Assembly (NCBI GenBank): GCA_035632055.1
Contig: DASQHO010000005.1
Location: 40,464 to 104,463, forward strand
DNA: 64,000 nucleotides
Direction of reading: 5' to 3'
DNA from: REEB95 sp035632055
GTDB taxonomy: Bacteria > Pseudomonadota > Alphaproteobacteria > ATCC43930 > CGMCC-115725
Under the pieces are notes generated by a model, which saw only the letters and a program-made list of their open reading frames with translations, was not told the origin of the DNA and made no database searches. Below, in pieces: positions 16,538 through 25,571 of this stretch (positions are counted from its first letter, which is position 1; each line of letters begins with the position of its first letter). Both the position numbers and the translations under genes were made by a program.

Positions 16538-17253
16538 ACGCGGCCAAGCAGAGCTTGGTGGTCGACGGCGTCCGTGCCGGCTACGGCGACACCGTCGTGC
16601 TCGAAGGCGTGTCGCTGGCGCTGGCGGCGGCGGGAACCCTCGCGATACTGGGGCGCAACGGCGTCGGCAAGACGACGCTGCTCGCCACGATCATGGGACA
16701 GACGACACTGCGCGGCGGCTCGATCAGGCTCGACGGCCGCGAGGTGTCGGCACTGCCGACGTATCGCCGGGTGCGTCTCGGCATCGGCTGCGTGCCCCAG
16801 GAACGCGAAATCTTCCGCTCGCTCACGGTTGAGGAAAATCTCGACGTTGCCGCCCGGCCGGGCCGCTGGACGCGCGAGCGGGTGTACGATTTCTTTCCGT
16901 CGCTTGCCGAGCGCCGGCGCAACCACGGCAACCAGCTTTCCGGCGGCGAACAGCAGATGCTCGCCATCGGCCGCGCCCTGATGGGCAATCCGTCGCTCTT
17001 GTTGATGGACGAGCCGCTCGAAGGCCTCGCGCCGGTGATCGTCGAGGCCGTGCTCCGAGGTCTCGATCGCTTGAAGCGTGAGGACAACCTCGCCCTCATC
17101 CTGGTGGAGCAGCACGCGCGCATCGCCCTCGAATTCGCGGTTGATGCGCTGGTGCTCGACCGCGGCGTCGTGGTGTATTCCGGGCCCAGCCGCCCGCTGA
17201 TCGCCGATCCCGATCGTCTGGCGCAGCTGATGGGCGTGTCGCGCACGCACTGA
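16534..17253 (+). CDS. livF: ABC transporter ATP-binding protein, LivF family
   Basis: A 239-residue ATPase, partner of LivG. Motifs: Walker A GRNGVGKTT, Q-loop region RLGIGCVPQEREIFRSLTVEENL typical of LivF, signature NQLSGGEQQMLAIGRALMGNP, Walker B LLLMDEPLEGLAP and the switch ILVEQHARIALEF. ATGA overlap with livG. The stop is immediately followed by the stop codon of the convergent acetyltransferase gene, leaving no intergenic base, so transcription from the two sides must interfere or read through. Confidence 0.94.
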   Translation: MNAAKQSLVVDGVRAGYGDTVVLEGVSLALAAAGTLAILGRNGVGKTTLLATIMGQTTLRGGSIRLDGREVSALPTYRRVRLGIGCVPQEREIFRSLTVEENLDVAARPGRWTRERVYDFFPSLAERRRNHGNQLSGGEQQMLAIGRALMGNPSLLLMDEPLEGLAPVIVEAVLRGLDRLKREDNLALILVEQHARIALEFAVDALVLDRGVVVYSGPSRPLIADPDRLAQLMGVSRTH

Positions 17254-18195
17254 TCAGCGCCAATCGTCGAGCGCCAGTATCTCGGGCCGGTTCCAACCGG
17301 GCTGTGCCGGCCGCAGCATAGCCACGCCAACGATCTCGGCGCGAAAGCCGCGGTCGCGCATAATACGGTAGGCATTCTCACGCGCCATATTGGTGCCGGC
17401 GATGATGCGCTGAGCGCCGCGTGCGACTGCGAGGGTCTCGCAGGCATCGAGTAGGGCCGTAAAGTCGCCGGCGGCACCGGGCCGAACGCAGGCGAATTTG
17501 ACAAAGAGCGCGCCGGTGCCCGCCTCGCTGCCCTTGCCAAGATGGCACAGCGCAAAGCCGCCAATCGTGCCGTCGCGTTCGAGCAGAACGGTCTCGCCCA
17601 GATTCTGCGCGGCCAACGCGGCGATTTCGCGCGTAAGATCGAGGCCGGCAAAGTTCGCGTCTGCAACCGCGCGGCACGCCAGGACTATGCGCTCGCGGCT
17701 GGCCAGCGGAACTGCGGACAATAACCGCGGCGCCGCCGCGCCGGCTACCGGCGCCTTGACCATCACCGGCGTCAGCTGCCGTGCGCCGAAGCCGAAGCTT
17801 TCGTATAGGTGCAGGTGCTTCGCGCTGTTGGGCAGGGTGTACAGGGCCGCAAGCGGAAATTGCCGTTCGGCAACGAGTGCCATCGCCGCCGTCATCAGCC
17901 GGCGGCCGATGCCGCGGTTTGCATGCGCGGGTTCGACGGTCAGCGGGCCGAGGATGAAAGCGCTGCCCCAGTCCATGCCGACCACGCTGCCCACGATGCG
18001 GTCGTCGATCGTAGCGACAAAACACGGGCGCGGATCCATTGTCCAGCGCGTGCGGATGATCGCGGTGTCGCCGCGGAATTGCATCGGATCGGCAAGCCCA
18101 AACTGGGTTCCGAAGGCCACGCGATAGGCACGGTCGGCGGCGGCCAGATCGGCATCGTGCATCGGCCGGATGACGACATCGGACGGCGGGATCAT
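17254..18195 (-). CDS. Double-domain GNAT acetyltransferase
   Basis: A 313-residue cytoplasmic protein with two GNAT-like halves. The N-terminal half has the full acetyl-CoA-binding motif A: LGPLTVEPAHANRGIGRRLM (about residues 83-102, with the GIGRRL pyrophosphate loop) and then LYESFGFGARQLTP. The C-terminal half (about 165-313) has GETVLLERDGTIGGFALCH and ARENAYRIMRDRGFRAEIVGVAM, a degenerate second GNAT fold. GAGGG precedes the ATG. Such proteins acetylate small molecules or amines; the substrate is not evident. It sits between the transporter operon and a porin gene, convergent with livF. Confidence 0.8.
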   Translation of the reverse strand: MIPPSDVVIRPMHDADLAAADRAYRVAFGTQFGLADPMQFRGDTAIIRTRWTMDPRPCFVATIDDRIVGSVVGMDWGSAFILGPLTVEPAHANRGIGRRLMTAAMALVAERQFPLAALYTLPNSAKHLHLYESFGFGARQLTPVMVKAPVAGAAAPRLLSAVPLASRERIVLACRAVADANFAGLDLTREIAALAAQNLGETVLLERDGTIGGFALCHLGKGSEAGTGALFVKFACVRPGAAGDFTALLDACETLAVARGAQRIIAGTNMARENAYRIMRDRGFRAEIVGVAMLRPAQPGWNRPEILALDDWR

Positions 18196-18250
18196 GCGTG
18201 ACCCTCGCTTGCCTCTTGGTGCGCATGCAAGCCGGAAAACCGGCGCAAAG

Positions 18251-18282
18251 AAAAACCCGCCGGCCTTTGGGGCCGGCGGGTT
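18251..18282 (-). terminator. Rho-independent terminator of the porin gene
   Basis: On the minus strand, AACCCGCCGGCC and GGCCGGCGGGTT (18282-18271 and 18265-18254) form a 12-bp stem with a five-base loop, followed by TTTTT at 18255-18251. It lies 20 bases after the porin stop codon, the expected place. Confidence 0.85.
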
Positions 18283-18301
18283 CCGAAGACGTCCTGTCGG
18301 A

Positions 18302-19714
18302 CTAGAAGTAGAACTTGAACTGTGCGTCCAAGCGATCCTGTATGCCGCTGGCGCCCGACTGCACCTTCCGGTCGAAGTGCTGCCATTCCATGATGAAGTC
18401 GGTCTGCGGCACCGGCGAATAGATGACGTTCACTTCGTTGGTGAACATCCTCGAATTCAAAGCGGCCAGGGCCGCGGCGTTGGTGAAGCCAGGGTTACCT
18501 TCGAGATGGCCATAGCCGAACGACTCGTTGGCCCGCCACTGGCCGTTGAAGAAGTGCTCGTAGGTGGCGTATGCCGCCCACTCCTTCGTTGCCGTGTGCG
18601 CGCCCGTGGCCGTGTTGTAGAGTTCGCCGCCCTGCACCATTTCGGCCGAATAATCCGCGCCGCCATGGTTATACCAGAAGCCGCCGCGTAGCGCGTCCTT
18701 GCCCCAGGTGTTCAAGTGGCCGCCGATGCGCAAACCCCACTGCGCCGTCTGGTGATTGAGCAATGCTGAAGTGAATGTCGGTTCGCCGGCAACAGAGGAA
18801 GCGAGACCGGTACCGCGATAATCGTTAACCCCCGCCATGGCCGCGAACCGGACATGGCCCCAAGGCTGGTCCCATTCGGCGGCGCCGACAAAGTGTGGCG
18901 TGTGGCTAAAGGAAGTGGTCTCGTTCGCCGAAAATTCCGAAATTGAAGTGCCGGTGGTGCTCCCGAGCCCGATCTGGCTGCCAAGTGCGCCGTTGCTGTA
19001 AGTCGGCAATTCGGCCGAGCCGGCGAGCGAAATGCCGTTGCCGACGAGCCACGTGTAGCGAATCTGCGGATGACGCCGGATGCCGCTGTTCATGATGCCG
19101 ACGTCCTGACCGCCTTGGGCGATATCGGCCCAAGTCTGCGCGTCCTCCCACAGCGTATCGGCCTGACCGATGAGCCACGGACCCAACGTGCCATAGGCTT
19201 GCCGCAAGCGGAACAGGTCGGCGTTGCCGCCAAGCTGGACGCCCGAAGTCTGGTTGAAGTCGAATTCGATATAGGTCTTCAACTCGCCATAGGCCGTCGG
19301 CGTCCGCGTCTCGATGTTCGGACGGGTCGGCTTCACGCCCATGGTGATGCCACCATTGGCCGAATGCGCTCCGCCGCCGGCGGGCTGGGTGACACCAGAG
19401 CCCTCAAGCGGCACCGAGTCGATGCCAAGACTGTCGTCGCCAGCATGCGGGCCCATATCCTGAGTGAGGTCGAACTGGATGAAGCCATGCACCGCGAACG
19501 AGGTGTTCGTGCCCGGAACCAGGAACGAGCCTGGGAACGATCCGCCGCCCGGCGCCGATGCCGTCGGCATCACGCAGTCGTTATGGGCCGGGCTGTTCTG
19601 CGTGGTTGTACAGACTTGCGGCGTGCCACCCATCTGGGCGTGGGCCGCTCCCGCGAGCAGCGCGACCGCAGCGGTCGTCGCCAGCGCAGCGGTGTAGTTG
19701 AGTTTCCGTTTCAT
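18302..19714 (-). CDS. DcaP-like outer-membrane porin
   Basis: 470 residues with a signal peptide (ALATTAAVALLAGAAHAQ). The mature part contains FAVHGFIQFDLTQDMG, the first strand typical of DcaP-like porins, then TYGELKTYIEFDF-type amphipathic strands, LRQAYGTLGPWLIGQADTLWED (the conserved 'tlgpfl.GQ..s.f.D' segment of this group), and a run of strands ending in DAQFKFYF with C-terminal Phe, as in outer-membrane barrels. Such porins admit anionic solutes or small acids. The ATG at 19714 follows GGGGGT. Monocistronic, with its own terminator. The tract of Asn, His and Cys residues after the signal is unusual and may be disordered. Confidence 0.82.
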   Translation of the reverse strand: MKRKLNYTAALATTAAVALLAGAAHAQMGGTPQVCTTTQNSPAHNDCVMPTASAPGGGSFPGSFLVPGTNTSFAVHGFIQFDLTQDMGPHAGDDSLGIDSVPLEGSGVTQPAGGGAHSANGGITMGVKPTRPNIETRTPTAYGELKTYIEFDFNQTSGVQLGGNADLFRLRQAYGTLGPWLIGQADTLWEDAQTWADIAQGGQDVGIMNSGIRRHPQIRYTWLVGNGISLAGSAELPTYSNGALGSQIGLGSTTGTSISEFSANETTSFSHTPHFVGAAEWDQPWGHVRFAAMAGVNDYRGTGLASSVAGEPTFTSALLNHQTAQWGLRIGGHLNTWGKDALRGGFWYNHGGADYSAEMVQGGELYNTATGAHTATKEWAAYATYEHFFNGQWRANESFGYGHLEGNPGFTNAAALAALNSRMFTNEVNVIYSPVPQTDFIMEWQHFDRKVQSGASGIQDRLDAQFKFYF

Positions 19715-20119
19715 TATACCCCCACATGAATGAATCCGCGGATGCAGGGGGAGCAACCCCCACGGCGGGGAGCGCTCACCCCTCGCTGTCGCTAATGTCC
19801 GACTTTGGCCGGTTTGGTATCAAGCGTGGGCGTCACCGATGGGGCCGATTGCGCCCGCCTGTGTCCGACGTGCAACAGACCTTCGTCGTAGAAGGCTGAA
19901 AATTGGCGAAAAACCAGCAATCTCTGGTGTGCCACCAAGTTCATGAGTTGCCAATTTGTTCGTGTCTTTTCGATATTGTCGAATTTGTATATCGCTTGAT
20001 CAATTTCGCCTGCGTACTTCCGACGGCCGGCGATTCGCGCCGCCCGCGGCACATGATCGAATCCGGAGGCAAAGCACAACCAAGTCGCTTACAAATTTTT
20101 CGCGGGATCGGTTCCTGTC
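19715..20119. other. Divergent intergenic region between porin and TPR-methyltransferase genes
   Basis: About 400 bases that must hold the promoters of both flanking genes. The middle (19920-20000) is clearly more AT-rich. A short inverted repeat, TTCGA-TATTG-TCGAA, lies at 19969-19983. A 95-codon minus-strand frame crosses the region but has no family features and I do not call it. No RNA gene recognised. Confidence 0.45.
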
Positions 20120-22477
20120 ATGGCGGCAAAAGACGAAGAGCGCATCGTAGCGGGCGGGCGGAATGCGACAGCAGGTTCGACGCGCGCATTAATGGCGACC
20201 GCGCTCGACTTTTATCGCCGCGGTGCGTTAGCGGATGCGGAGCGCATCTATCGCCAGGTCATCGCGAATGCGCCCGACAACGCCGATGCGCTGCTCCAGC
20301 TCGGCATGTTGAGCGGCAATCTTGGGCGTTTTGCCGAAGCCGAGGCGTGTCTGGAAAAGGCGGCGCTGCTCAGGCCAGCGGCGCCGGTGTGCCGCAGCGC
20401 GCTCGGCATGCTGCGCGCGCAACAAGGGCGCTATACCGATGCGGTCGCCTGTTTCGACGCGGCCCTCGTCCTCGATTCCGCGTATGTGCACGCGCTGGTC
20501 GGCCGTGGCGATGCCTTGCGCGAGCTTGGCCGGTTGCCGGCAGCTGAAGAGTCCTATCGCGCCGCCGTCATGGCAGCGCCCGGCGTCTGGGAGATCCGCT
20601 TCGGTTGGGCGGGCGCACTGGCCGATTTGGGCCACTTCGACGAAGCTGCCCGCGTTTACGCCGAGCTGTTGGCGACATGCCCGCAATCCGCCGTGGCTCA
20701 TTTCAATCTCGCCGGCGTGTTCCGCAATTGCGGTCGCACCGATGAAGCGTTGCACCATTACAAAGCGGCCCTTGCGGCGGATACGAACTTCGCACCGGCT
20801 CGCGTCAATCTCGCGCTGATGCTCCATCAGCTCGAGCGGCCGGACGAAGCGCTGGCGACGGCGAGCGAAGCATTGCGGCGGCATCCCGAAGAAGCCGGCG
20901 CGCGTGCCGCCTTCGCGACCATTGCGGGCGTGCATGCGCCCAAAGCCTATAACGCGGATTTCTGCGCCGGCTTGCAGCAGTGCCTTGCGGCCGACGACGT
21001 TCGCCACGAGGATCTGGGTCGCTCGGCAACCGCCCAAATCGGCCTCAAGTACGGCCTTGCCGGTGCGCTGCCGGCGATCGAGGCCGCTGGCAGCGCCGCG
21101 GCGCAAGCCGCGCTCGACGCCGGAGCAGCCGATGGCATCTTCGCCGATCGATTGCTTCAATTGATCCTGACCCGGACCGGAATCCGCGACGTACGGCTCG
21201 AGGCGTTTTTGACCGGCGCGCGCCGCCGCTTGCTGCTCGCGCGCGATCTGCCGCTGTCGCTTCATCGTTTCGTGGCCGCACTGGCGCTGCAAGGCTTCAA
21301 CAACGCTTATGTCTTCGCGATCGGCGACGACGAGGAGGCCCGTGTTACAACCGAGGGTGCGGCGCTCGAGGCCGCTCTCGAAGGATTTGTGGCGCCGACC
21401 GCCGAACTCGAATCCGGATTGCTTCGTTATGCGCTTTACGCGCCGCTGATCGGTCTCAACGGTGCGGCCGCGCTGCTGCGGCCGGCCGCAGCGGATTGGT
21501 CCGAGCCCGTGCGTTCGGTGATCGAAACCAGTCTTCGCGAGCCCGCCGCCGAAATCGAAATATCCCGGACGATCCGCACTCTCGGCGCGATTGCCGATCG
21601 CACTTCGCGTGCGGTTCAGGCGCAATACGAAGAGCATCCTTATCCGCGCTGGCTATCGATGGCCCACATCGCACCCGAAAGCTTTGCCGTGCGCATGCAG
21701 CGCCGCTTTCCGGGTATCGATCTGCCGGCTTTCGTCTGGCAGCCGCTTGAGATCCTCGTCGCCGGTTGCGGCACCGGACAGGAGCCGATTCGTACCGCGC
21801 GATCGCTGCGTCACGCGCGCGTGCTCGCGGTCGATCTTTCGCGCGCGAGCCTCGCTTACGCCAGCCGCAAGGCGCGCGAGTTCGGCGTCGCCAATGTTGA
21901 ATTTCTGCAAGCCGATATTCTGGAACTCGGCACTCTCGCGCGGCAATTCGCGATGATCGAAGCCCTCGGTGTGCTCCACCATATGGCGTCGCCGCTCGAA
22001 GGCTGGCGGCGGTTGACGGCGTTATTGCATTCCGGCGGCTTCATGTATGTCGCTCTTTACAGCACCATCGCGCGTGCGGATGTCACTGCCGCGCGAGCGC
22101 GCATCGCCGAACTTGGCTTGCGGCCGGTGGCGCGCAATATTCGGGACTTTCGCCGCCGTATCCTGTGGGGCGAGGAGGGTCCGCGCCTGGCGCGGCTGGC
22201 GCATGCCCGCGACATTTACGATCTCAACGGCTGCCGCGACCTGCTCTTCCATGCGTCCGAGCGTACGTTCACGCTGGACGAAGTGGCCGGTATGCTCGCT
22301 GAACTCGGCCTCGAATTCCTCGGCTTCGACCTCGATGGCGGCGCGCTACAGCGCTATCGTGCTGCGAATCCGGACGATCCGGCGGCCACGGATTTGCGGT
22401 GCTGGGCCCGCTTCGAGGAAGCCAACCCGGAGACCTTTCTCGGCATGTACGTTTTCTGGTGTCGTAAGCGTGGGTAG
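20120..22477 (+). CDS. TPR-repeat protein fused to a class I SAM methyltransferase
   Basis: 785 residues in three parts. Residues about 20-265 hold six or seven tetratricopeptide repeats (for example GALADAERIYRQVIANAPDNADAL and GRTDEALHHYKAALAADTNFAP). A helical middle of about 250 residues (270-520) has no recognised family. From about 540 there is a methyltransferase: motif I ILVAGCGTGQEP, acidic loop VLAVDLSRASLAYA, FLQADILEL, and IEALGVLHHMASPLEGWR, where the expected post-motif residues sit, followed by a helical tail. A QYEEHPYPRW segment before motif I is typical of a TPR-methyltransferase subgroup. The start at 20120 lacks a strong Shine-Dalgarno. Substrate unknown; the TPR part should bind a partner protein. 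No signal peptide. Confidence 0.8.
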   Translation: MAAKDEERIVAGGRNATAGSTRALMATALDFYRRGALADAERIYRQVIANAPDNADALLQLGMLSGNLGRFAEAEACLEKAALLRPAAPVCRSALGMLRAQQGRYTDAVACFDAALVLDSAYVHALVGRGDALRELGRLPAAEESYRAAVMAAPGVWEIRFGWAGALADLGHFDEAARVYAELLATCPQSAVAHFNLAGVFRNCGRTDEALHHYKAALAADTNFAPARVNLALMLHQLERPDEALATASEALRRHPEEAGARAAFATIAGVHAPKAYNADFCAGLQQCLAADDVRHEDLGRSATAQIGLKYGLAGALPAIEAAGSAAAQAALDAGAADGIFADRLLQLILTRTGIRDVRLEAFLTGARRRLLLARDLPLSLHRFVAALALQGFNNAYVFAIGDDEEARVTTEGAALEAALEGFVAPTAELESGLLRYALYAPLIGLNGAAALLRPAAADWSEPVRSVIETSLREPAAEIEISRTIRTLGAIADRTSRAVQAQYEEHPYPRWLSMAHIAPESFAVRMQRRFPGIDLPAFVWQPLEILVAGCGTGQEPIRTARSLRHARVLAVDLSRASLAYASRKAREFGVANVEFLQADILELGTLARQFAMIEALGVLHHMASPLEGWRRLTALLHSGGFMYVALYSTIARADVTAARARIAELGLRPVARNIRDFRRRILWGEEGPRLARLAHARDIYDLNGCRDLLFHASERTFTLDEVAGMLAELGLEFLGFDLDGGALQRYRAANPDDPAATDLRCWARFEEANPETFLGMYVFWCRKRG

Positions 22478-22558
22478 CGAGCGGCGGAATCGTCGCTGAT
22501 CGTTACCATGCGCTCCTTTATGCTCAGCCGCCTTGCGCCGGCCAACTGGGAGGTACGC

Positions 22559-23428
22559 ATGAAACCGCGCGAACGGGCGCCGTTTTCCGCCATCGTCGAC
22601 CGGCCGCCGTTGAAGCTGCCGGCGGGCCTGCGCCTCGTCGTCTGGCCGGTGGTCAATCTCGAAGTGTGGGAGATCGAAAACCCGATGGCGCGCCAAATTT
22701 TGCCCGCACCAACGGGCGTGCCGCTGATTCCCGACGTGCCCAATTGGAGCTGGCACGAATACGGCATGCGCGTCGGCGTCTGGCGATTCTTCGATGCATT
22801 CGACCGACACAAGGCCGAAGTTACGCTCGCCATCAATGCCAACGTGGTCGAAAGCTATCCGCGCGTTTCGGCCGCGGCGCGCGAACGCGGTTGGGAGTTT
22901 ATGGGTCACAGCTACGTCCAAGGGCCGATCCACAAGCTGCCCGATCAGCGCGCGACGATTCACAAATCGCTCGACACGATCGCGAAGTTCACCGGCCAGC
23001 GGCCAGTCGGCTGGCTCGGTCCCGGGCTGACGCAGACTTACGAGACTCCCGACCTCCTTGCCGAAGCGGGCGTGCAGTATATCGGCGATTGGGTGTGGGA
23101 TGACGAGCCGAGCGAGATTGCCACCAAGCATGGGCCGCTGGTGACCCTACCCTACACGGTCGAACTCAACGACATCCCGATGATGGTCGTGCAGCACCAT
23201 CACGCCGATGTCTTCCTGAAGCGCGCGATCGACCAGTTCGACCGGCTTTATGCCGAAGGTGCGACTCGCGCCAAGATCCTGTGCTTCGCCATTCACCCCT
23301 ACATCAGCGGCGTGCCGCACCGGATCAAATATCTCGAGGCCTTCCTCGATTACGCGGCGCGCCACGCCGGCGTCGCGTTCTGGCATGGCGCGCACATTCT
23401 CGACTGGTGGCGCAGCACGAAACGGTAG
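22559..23428 (+). CDS. NodB-fold polysaccharide deacetylase-like protein (PuuE/allantoinase-like subgroup)
   Basis: A 289-residue protein of the carbohydrate esterase 4/NodB fold. It resembles the PuuE-like subgroup (LVVWPVVNLEVWEIENPM, WSWHEYGMRVGVWRFFDAF, GWEFMGHSYVQGPIHKL, GQRPVGWLGPGLTQTYETPDLLAEAG). The usual TFDD catalytic pair is replaced by Asn33-Leu-Glu35, and the metal motif is reduced to His117 and His125. The late block FAIHPYISGVPHR is conserved in this group. The ATG at 22559 has GGGAGG ahead of it; the frame opens at 22508. Substrate could be a purine breakdown product or an acylated sugar or amide; no purine genes adjoin. Confidence 0.78.
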   Translation: MKPRERAPFSAIVDRPPLKLPAGLRLVVWPVVNLEVWEIENPMARQILPAPTGVPLIPDVPNWSWHEYGMRVGVWRFFDAFDRHKAEVTLAINANVVESYPRVSAAARERGWEFMGHSYVQGPIHKLPDQRATIHKSLDTIAKFTGQRPVGWLGPGLTQTYETPDLLAEAGVQYIGDWVWDDEPSEIATKHGPLVTLPYTVELNDIPMMVVQHHHADVFLKRAIDQFDRLYAEGATRAKILCFAIHPYISGVPHRIKYLEAFLDYAARHAGVAFWHGAHILDWWRSTKR

Positions 23429-23457
23429 TCAGATCCAACGGGTTGGCTAAGGCCAGC

Positions 23458-25386
23458 CTATTTCCCAAACAGATTCTGGAACTGCTTCGGCACCACCTGT
23501 TGCAACGTCTTGCCCGGTTGCTGAAGGAGCTGCTGGCCAGATTGTTGCAAAATCGCGCCGACATCCGGCCGGTACGACAGGTTGTCCCACAATCCGGTGA
23601 TCTTGATCGGCACCGCCAGCGCACCAGCGACCTTCGGCGTCAGTCGGTAGTCGACCTGCCTCTGTGGCAGATCGACGGTGCCGGCGCCGGTCATCGGCAG
23701 CTCGGACGAGACGAGTTGCAGGTCGTTGTTCTTCAGGACACCGTTGGTGATCGTGTAGGTGCCTGACAGCGTACTGAAATCGGTGTCGTTGCCGCTGCCG
23801 ACGAGACCCATGCTCAGTGCCTTGGCCGCGTTCTTCATCATGCCGATGATGTTGACGCCCTCGATCTTGCCTTTGTCGAGATGCAGCGAGCCCTTGCCGG
23901 CGAGCGACGAGATGATGTCGCGCTGGCTGCGGCCGCGGCCGTCGATCGCCATGTCGAGGTTACCGGTCCCCGACAAGAGGTTCACGTTCGCGGCGTCGTG
24001 CAACAACGGCTGCATGTCGACGCCTTTGAGGGCGAAGGTCTCCTGAATCGCCGGCGCCGTGCCGCTGCCGTCGATCGTCACTTTGCCCTGGCCGGCGCCT
24101 TTATAGAGTGTCAGCTGCGTCAGATCGGCGGTAAGACGCGCGTCCTTGAGATGCAGGACCAGTGCGCTCTTGCCGACTTTGATATTGTGATACTCGATGC
24201 TGTTCGCGCCGAGAAAGAAATCCGCGTCGGCGACCTTGAGCGGACTGGTGTCGATCGGCGTCGTGCTCCAGCCCTGTTCAGTGCCTGCTGATGCGCCGCC
24301 GCCGGACGCCGCCGGCGCTGGCGCCGGTGCCGATCGCGATCCCGTTGGGCCGCCGATGTAGGGATTGAGGTTCAGGTCGTCGAGCTGCAGGCTGCCCTTG
24401 ATGTAGGGTTTGGCGCCGCCGTTGTCGAACTCAATGCCGCCGTTACCTTTGATCGCATCAAACGCGATCACGGCATTGCCGAACGCGTACTTGGGTCCGG
24501 CGATCGCGACCTTGCCCTTGATCGCGAGTAGGCCGAAGCCGTTGCCCGCCGGCATCGGCTGGCCGGTCCAGGCGGCGAGGCTGCGGATCGAAGGAATGTT
24601 GAGGTCTGCATCGCCATCGAGTTTGAGCGTCGGCGCCCCGACGCCGGTTCCAGTGAAGTCGAAGTTGATCGGCGCCGACGCGATCTTCAGCTTGATCGGC
24701 GTCGCCTGACCGCCTTCGAACGCGGCCGGCCGGCTGACGGCAAGGTCGAGGTTGACGGTCTGTTTGTTCCACGCCACGGAGCCCGATGCCGACATTGGAC
24801 TGTCGAGGCCGGCCATCGCGATCTTGATGTTAATCGCGCCCGCCTCCCAACGCTTTCCGGTGCGGGTGTCGACATAGCTCACAGTGCCGTTTTCGATTTG
24901 CAGGTTGGCGAGCCGCAGCCGGGCCAATGTCGACAGCGCGCCGCCGCCAGCCGACGCCGGGGCGCGCGCGGCTGCGGCCGGCGTCGGCGCCGCAGTGCCC
25001 GTGCCAAACTCCCAATTCGGCCGCCCGTCCTTCTCGACTTCGAGCGCGATGACCGGATCGACCAGGACGAAGGTATCAACCGCGACCGTGCCGCTGAGCA
25101 GCGGCAGCAGCTGGAGGCGGACTTCAAGCGATTTGAGCTGCGCCATGTTCTTGGCGACGCCGCCGGGCGCGTTGCTGAACGAGACCTGGTCTGCGGACAG
25201 CTCGATGTTCGGCAGCAGATGGAGGCTGACGGGGCCATCGATCCGTAGGTCGCGGCCGGTCGTTTGCTTGACCTCGGCGATCAGTTTCGCCTTGAAGGCG
25301 TCGACCGGAATAAAGAACGGCACGACGACCGCGGTGACAATGACCAGCGCAACGACGATAAGGATGGCGACCAGCAGCTTCTTCAT
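23458..25386 (-). CDS. AsmA family protein
   Basis: A 642-residue envelope protein. One N-terminal membrane segment (LLVAILIVVALVIVTAVVVPFFIP) is followed by the AsmA signature VDAFKAKLIAEVKQTTGRDLRIDGPVSL split over the first 60 residues, a long beta-rich periplasmic part with an Ala/Pro/Gly-rich linker (about 345-370), and a C-terminal AsmA_2 domain with GTGNLDMAIDGRGRSQRDIISSLAGKG and KGKIEGVNI. AsmA-like proteins are bridge-like lipid carriers that affect outer-membrane lipid supply. GGAGG precedes the ATG at 25386. Convergent with the deacetylase gene; its own promoter is in the 25.4 kb gap. Confidence 0.88.
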   Translation of the reverse strand: MKKLLVAILIVVALVIVTAVVVPFFIPVDAFKAKLIAEVKQTTGRDLRIDGPVSLHLLPNIELSADQVSFSNAPGGVAKNMAQLKSLEVRLQLLPLLSGTVAVDTFVLVDPVIALEVEKDGRPNWEFGTGTAAPTPAAAARAPASAGGGALSTLARLRLANLQIENGTVSYVDTRTGKRWEAGAINIKIAMAGLDSPMSASGSVAWNKQTVNLDLAVSRPAAFEGGQATPIKLKIASAPINFDFTGTGVGAPTLKLDGDADLNIPSIRSLAAWTGQPMPAGNGFGLLAIKGKVAIAGPKYAFGNAVIAFDAIKGNGGIEFDNGGAKPYIKGSLQLDDLNLNPYIGGPTGSRSAPAPAPAASGGGASAGTEQGWSTTPIDTSPLKVADADFFLGANSIEYHNIKVGKSALVLHLKDARLTADLTQLTLYKGAGQGKVTIDGSGTAPAIQETFALKGVDMQPLLHDAANVNLLSGTGNLDMAIDGRGRSQRDIISSLAGKGSLHLDKGKIEGVNIIGMMKNAAKALSMGLVGSGNDTDFSTLSGTYTITNGVLKNNDLQLVSSELPMTGAGTVDLPQRQVDYRLTPKVAGALAVPIKITGLWDNLSYRPDVGAILQQSGQQLLQQPGKTLQQVVPKQFQNLFGK

Positions 25387-25519
25387 ATGGCCTCCCATGG
25401 CCCGCGGCGCATCGTTCGGCGTGCGCGGCCTATGCCGGTTAGTCTAGTCGACGCCAGCGGCGAACGATAGCTGGCGACTGTGTCAAATCATGCGCCGCCG
25501 AGACAACGGGCGCGAGCGC

Positions 25520-25547
25520 AAAAAAAGGGCGCGCTGGCAGCGCGCCC
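25520..25547 (-). terminator. Rho-independent terminator of lctP
   Basis: GGGCGCGCT (25527-25535) pairs with AGCGCGCCC (25539-25547) around a three-base loop. On the minus strand the stem is followed by seven T residues. It lies 25 bases after the lactate permease stop. Confidence 0.88.
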
Positions 25548-25571
25548 CGTCTGAAGAAATTCGGTCCCCGG

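Noticed and set aside
19792..20079. 95-codon minus-strand frame upstream of the porin
   Set aside because: No homology features or good Shine-Dalgarno, and it lies in the divergent promoter region.
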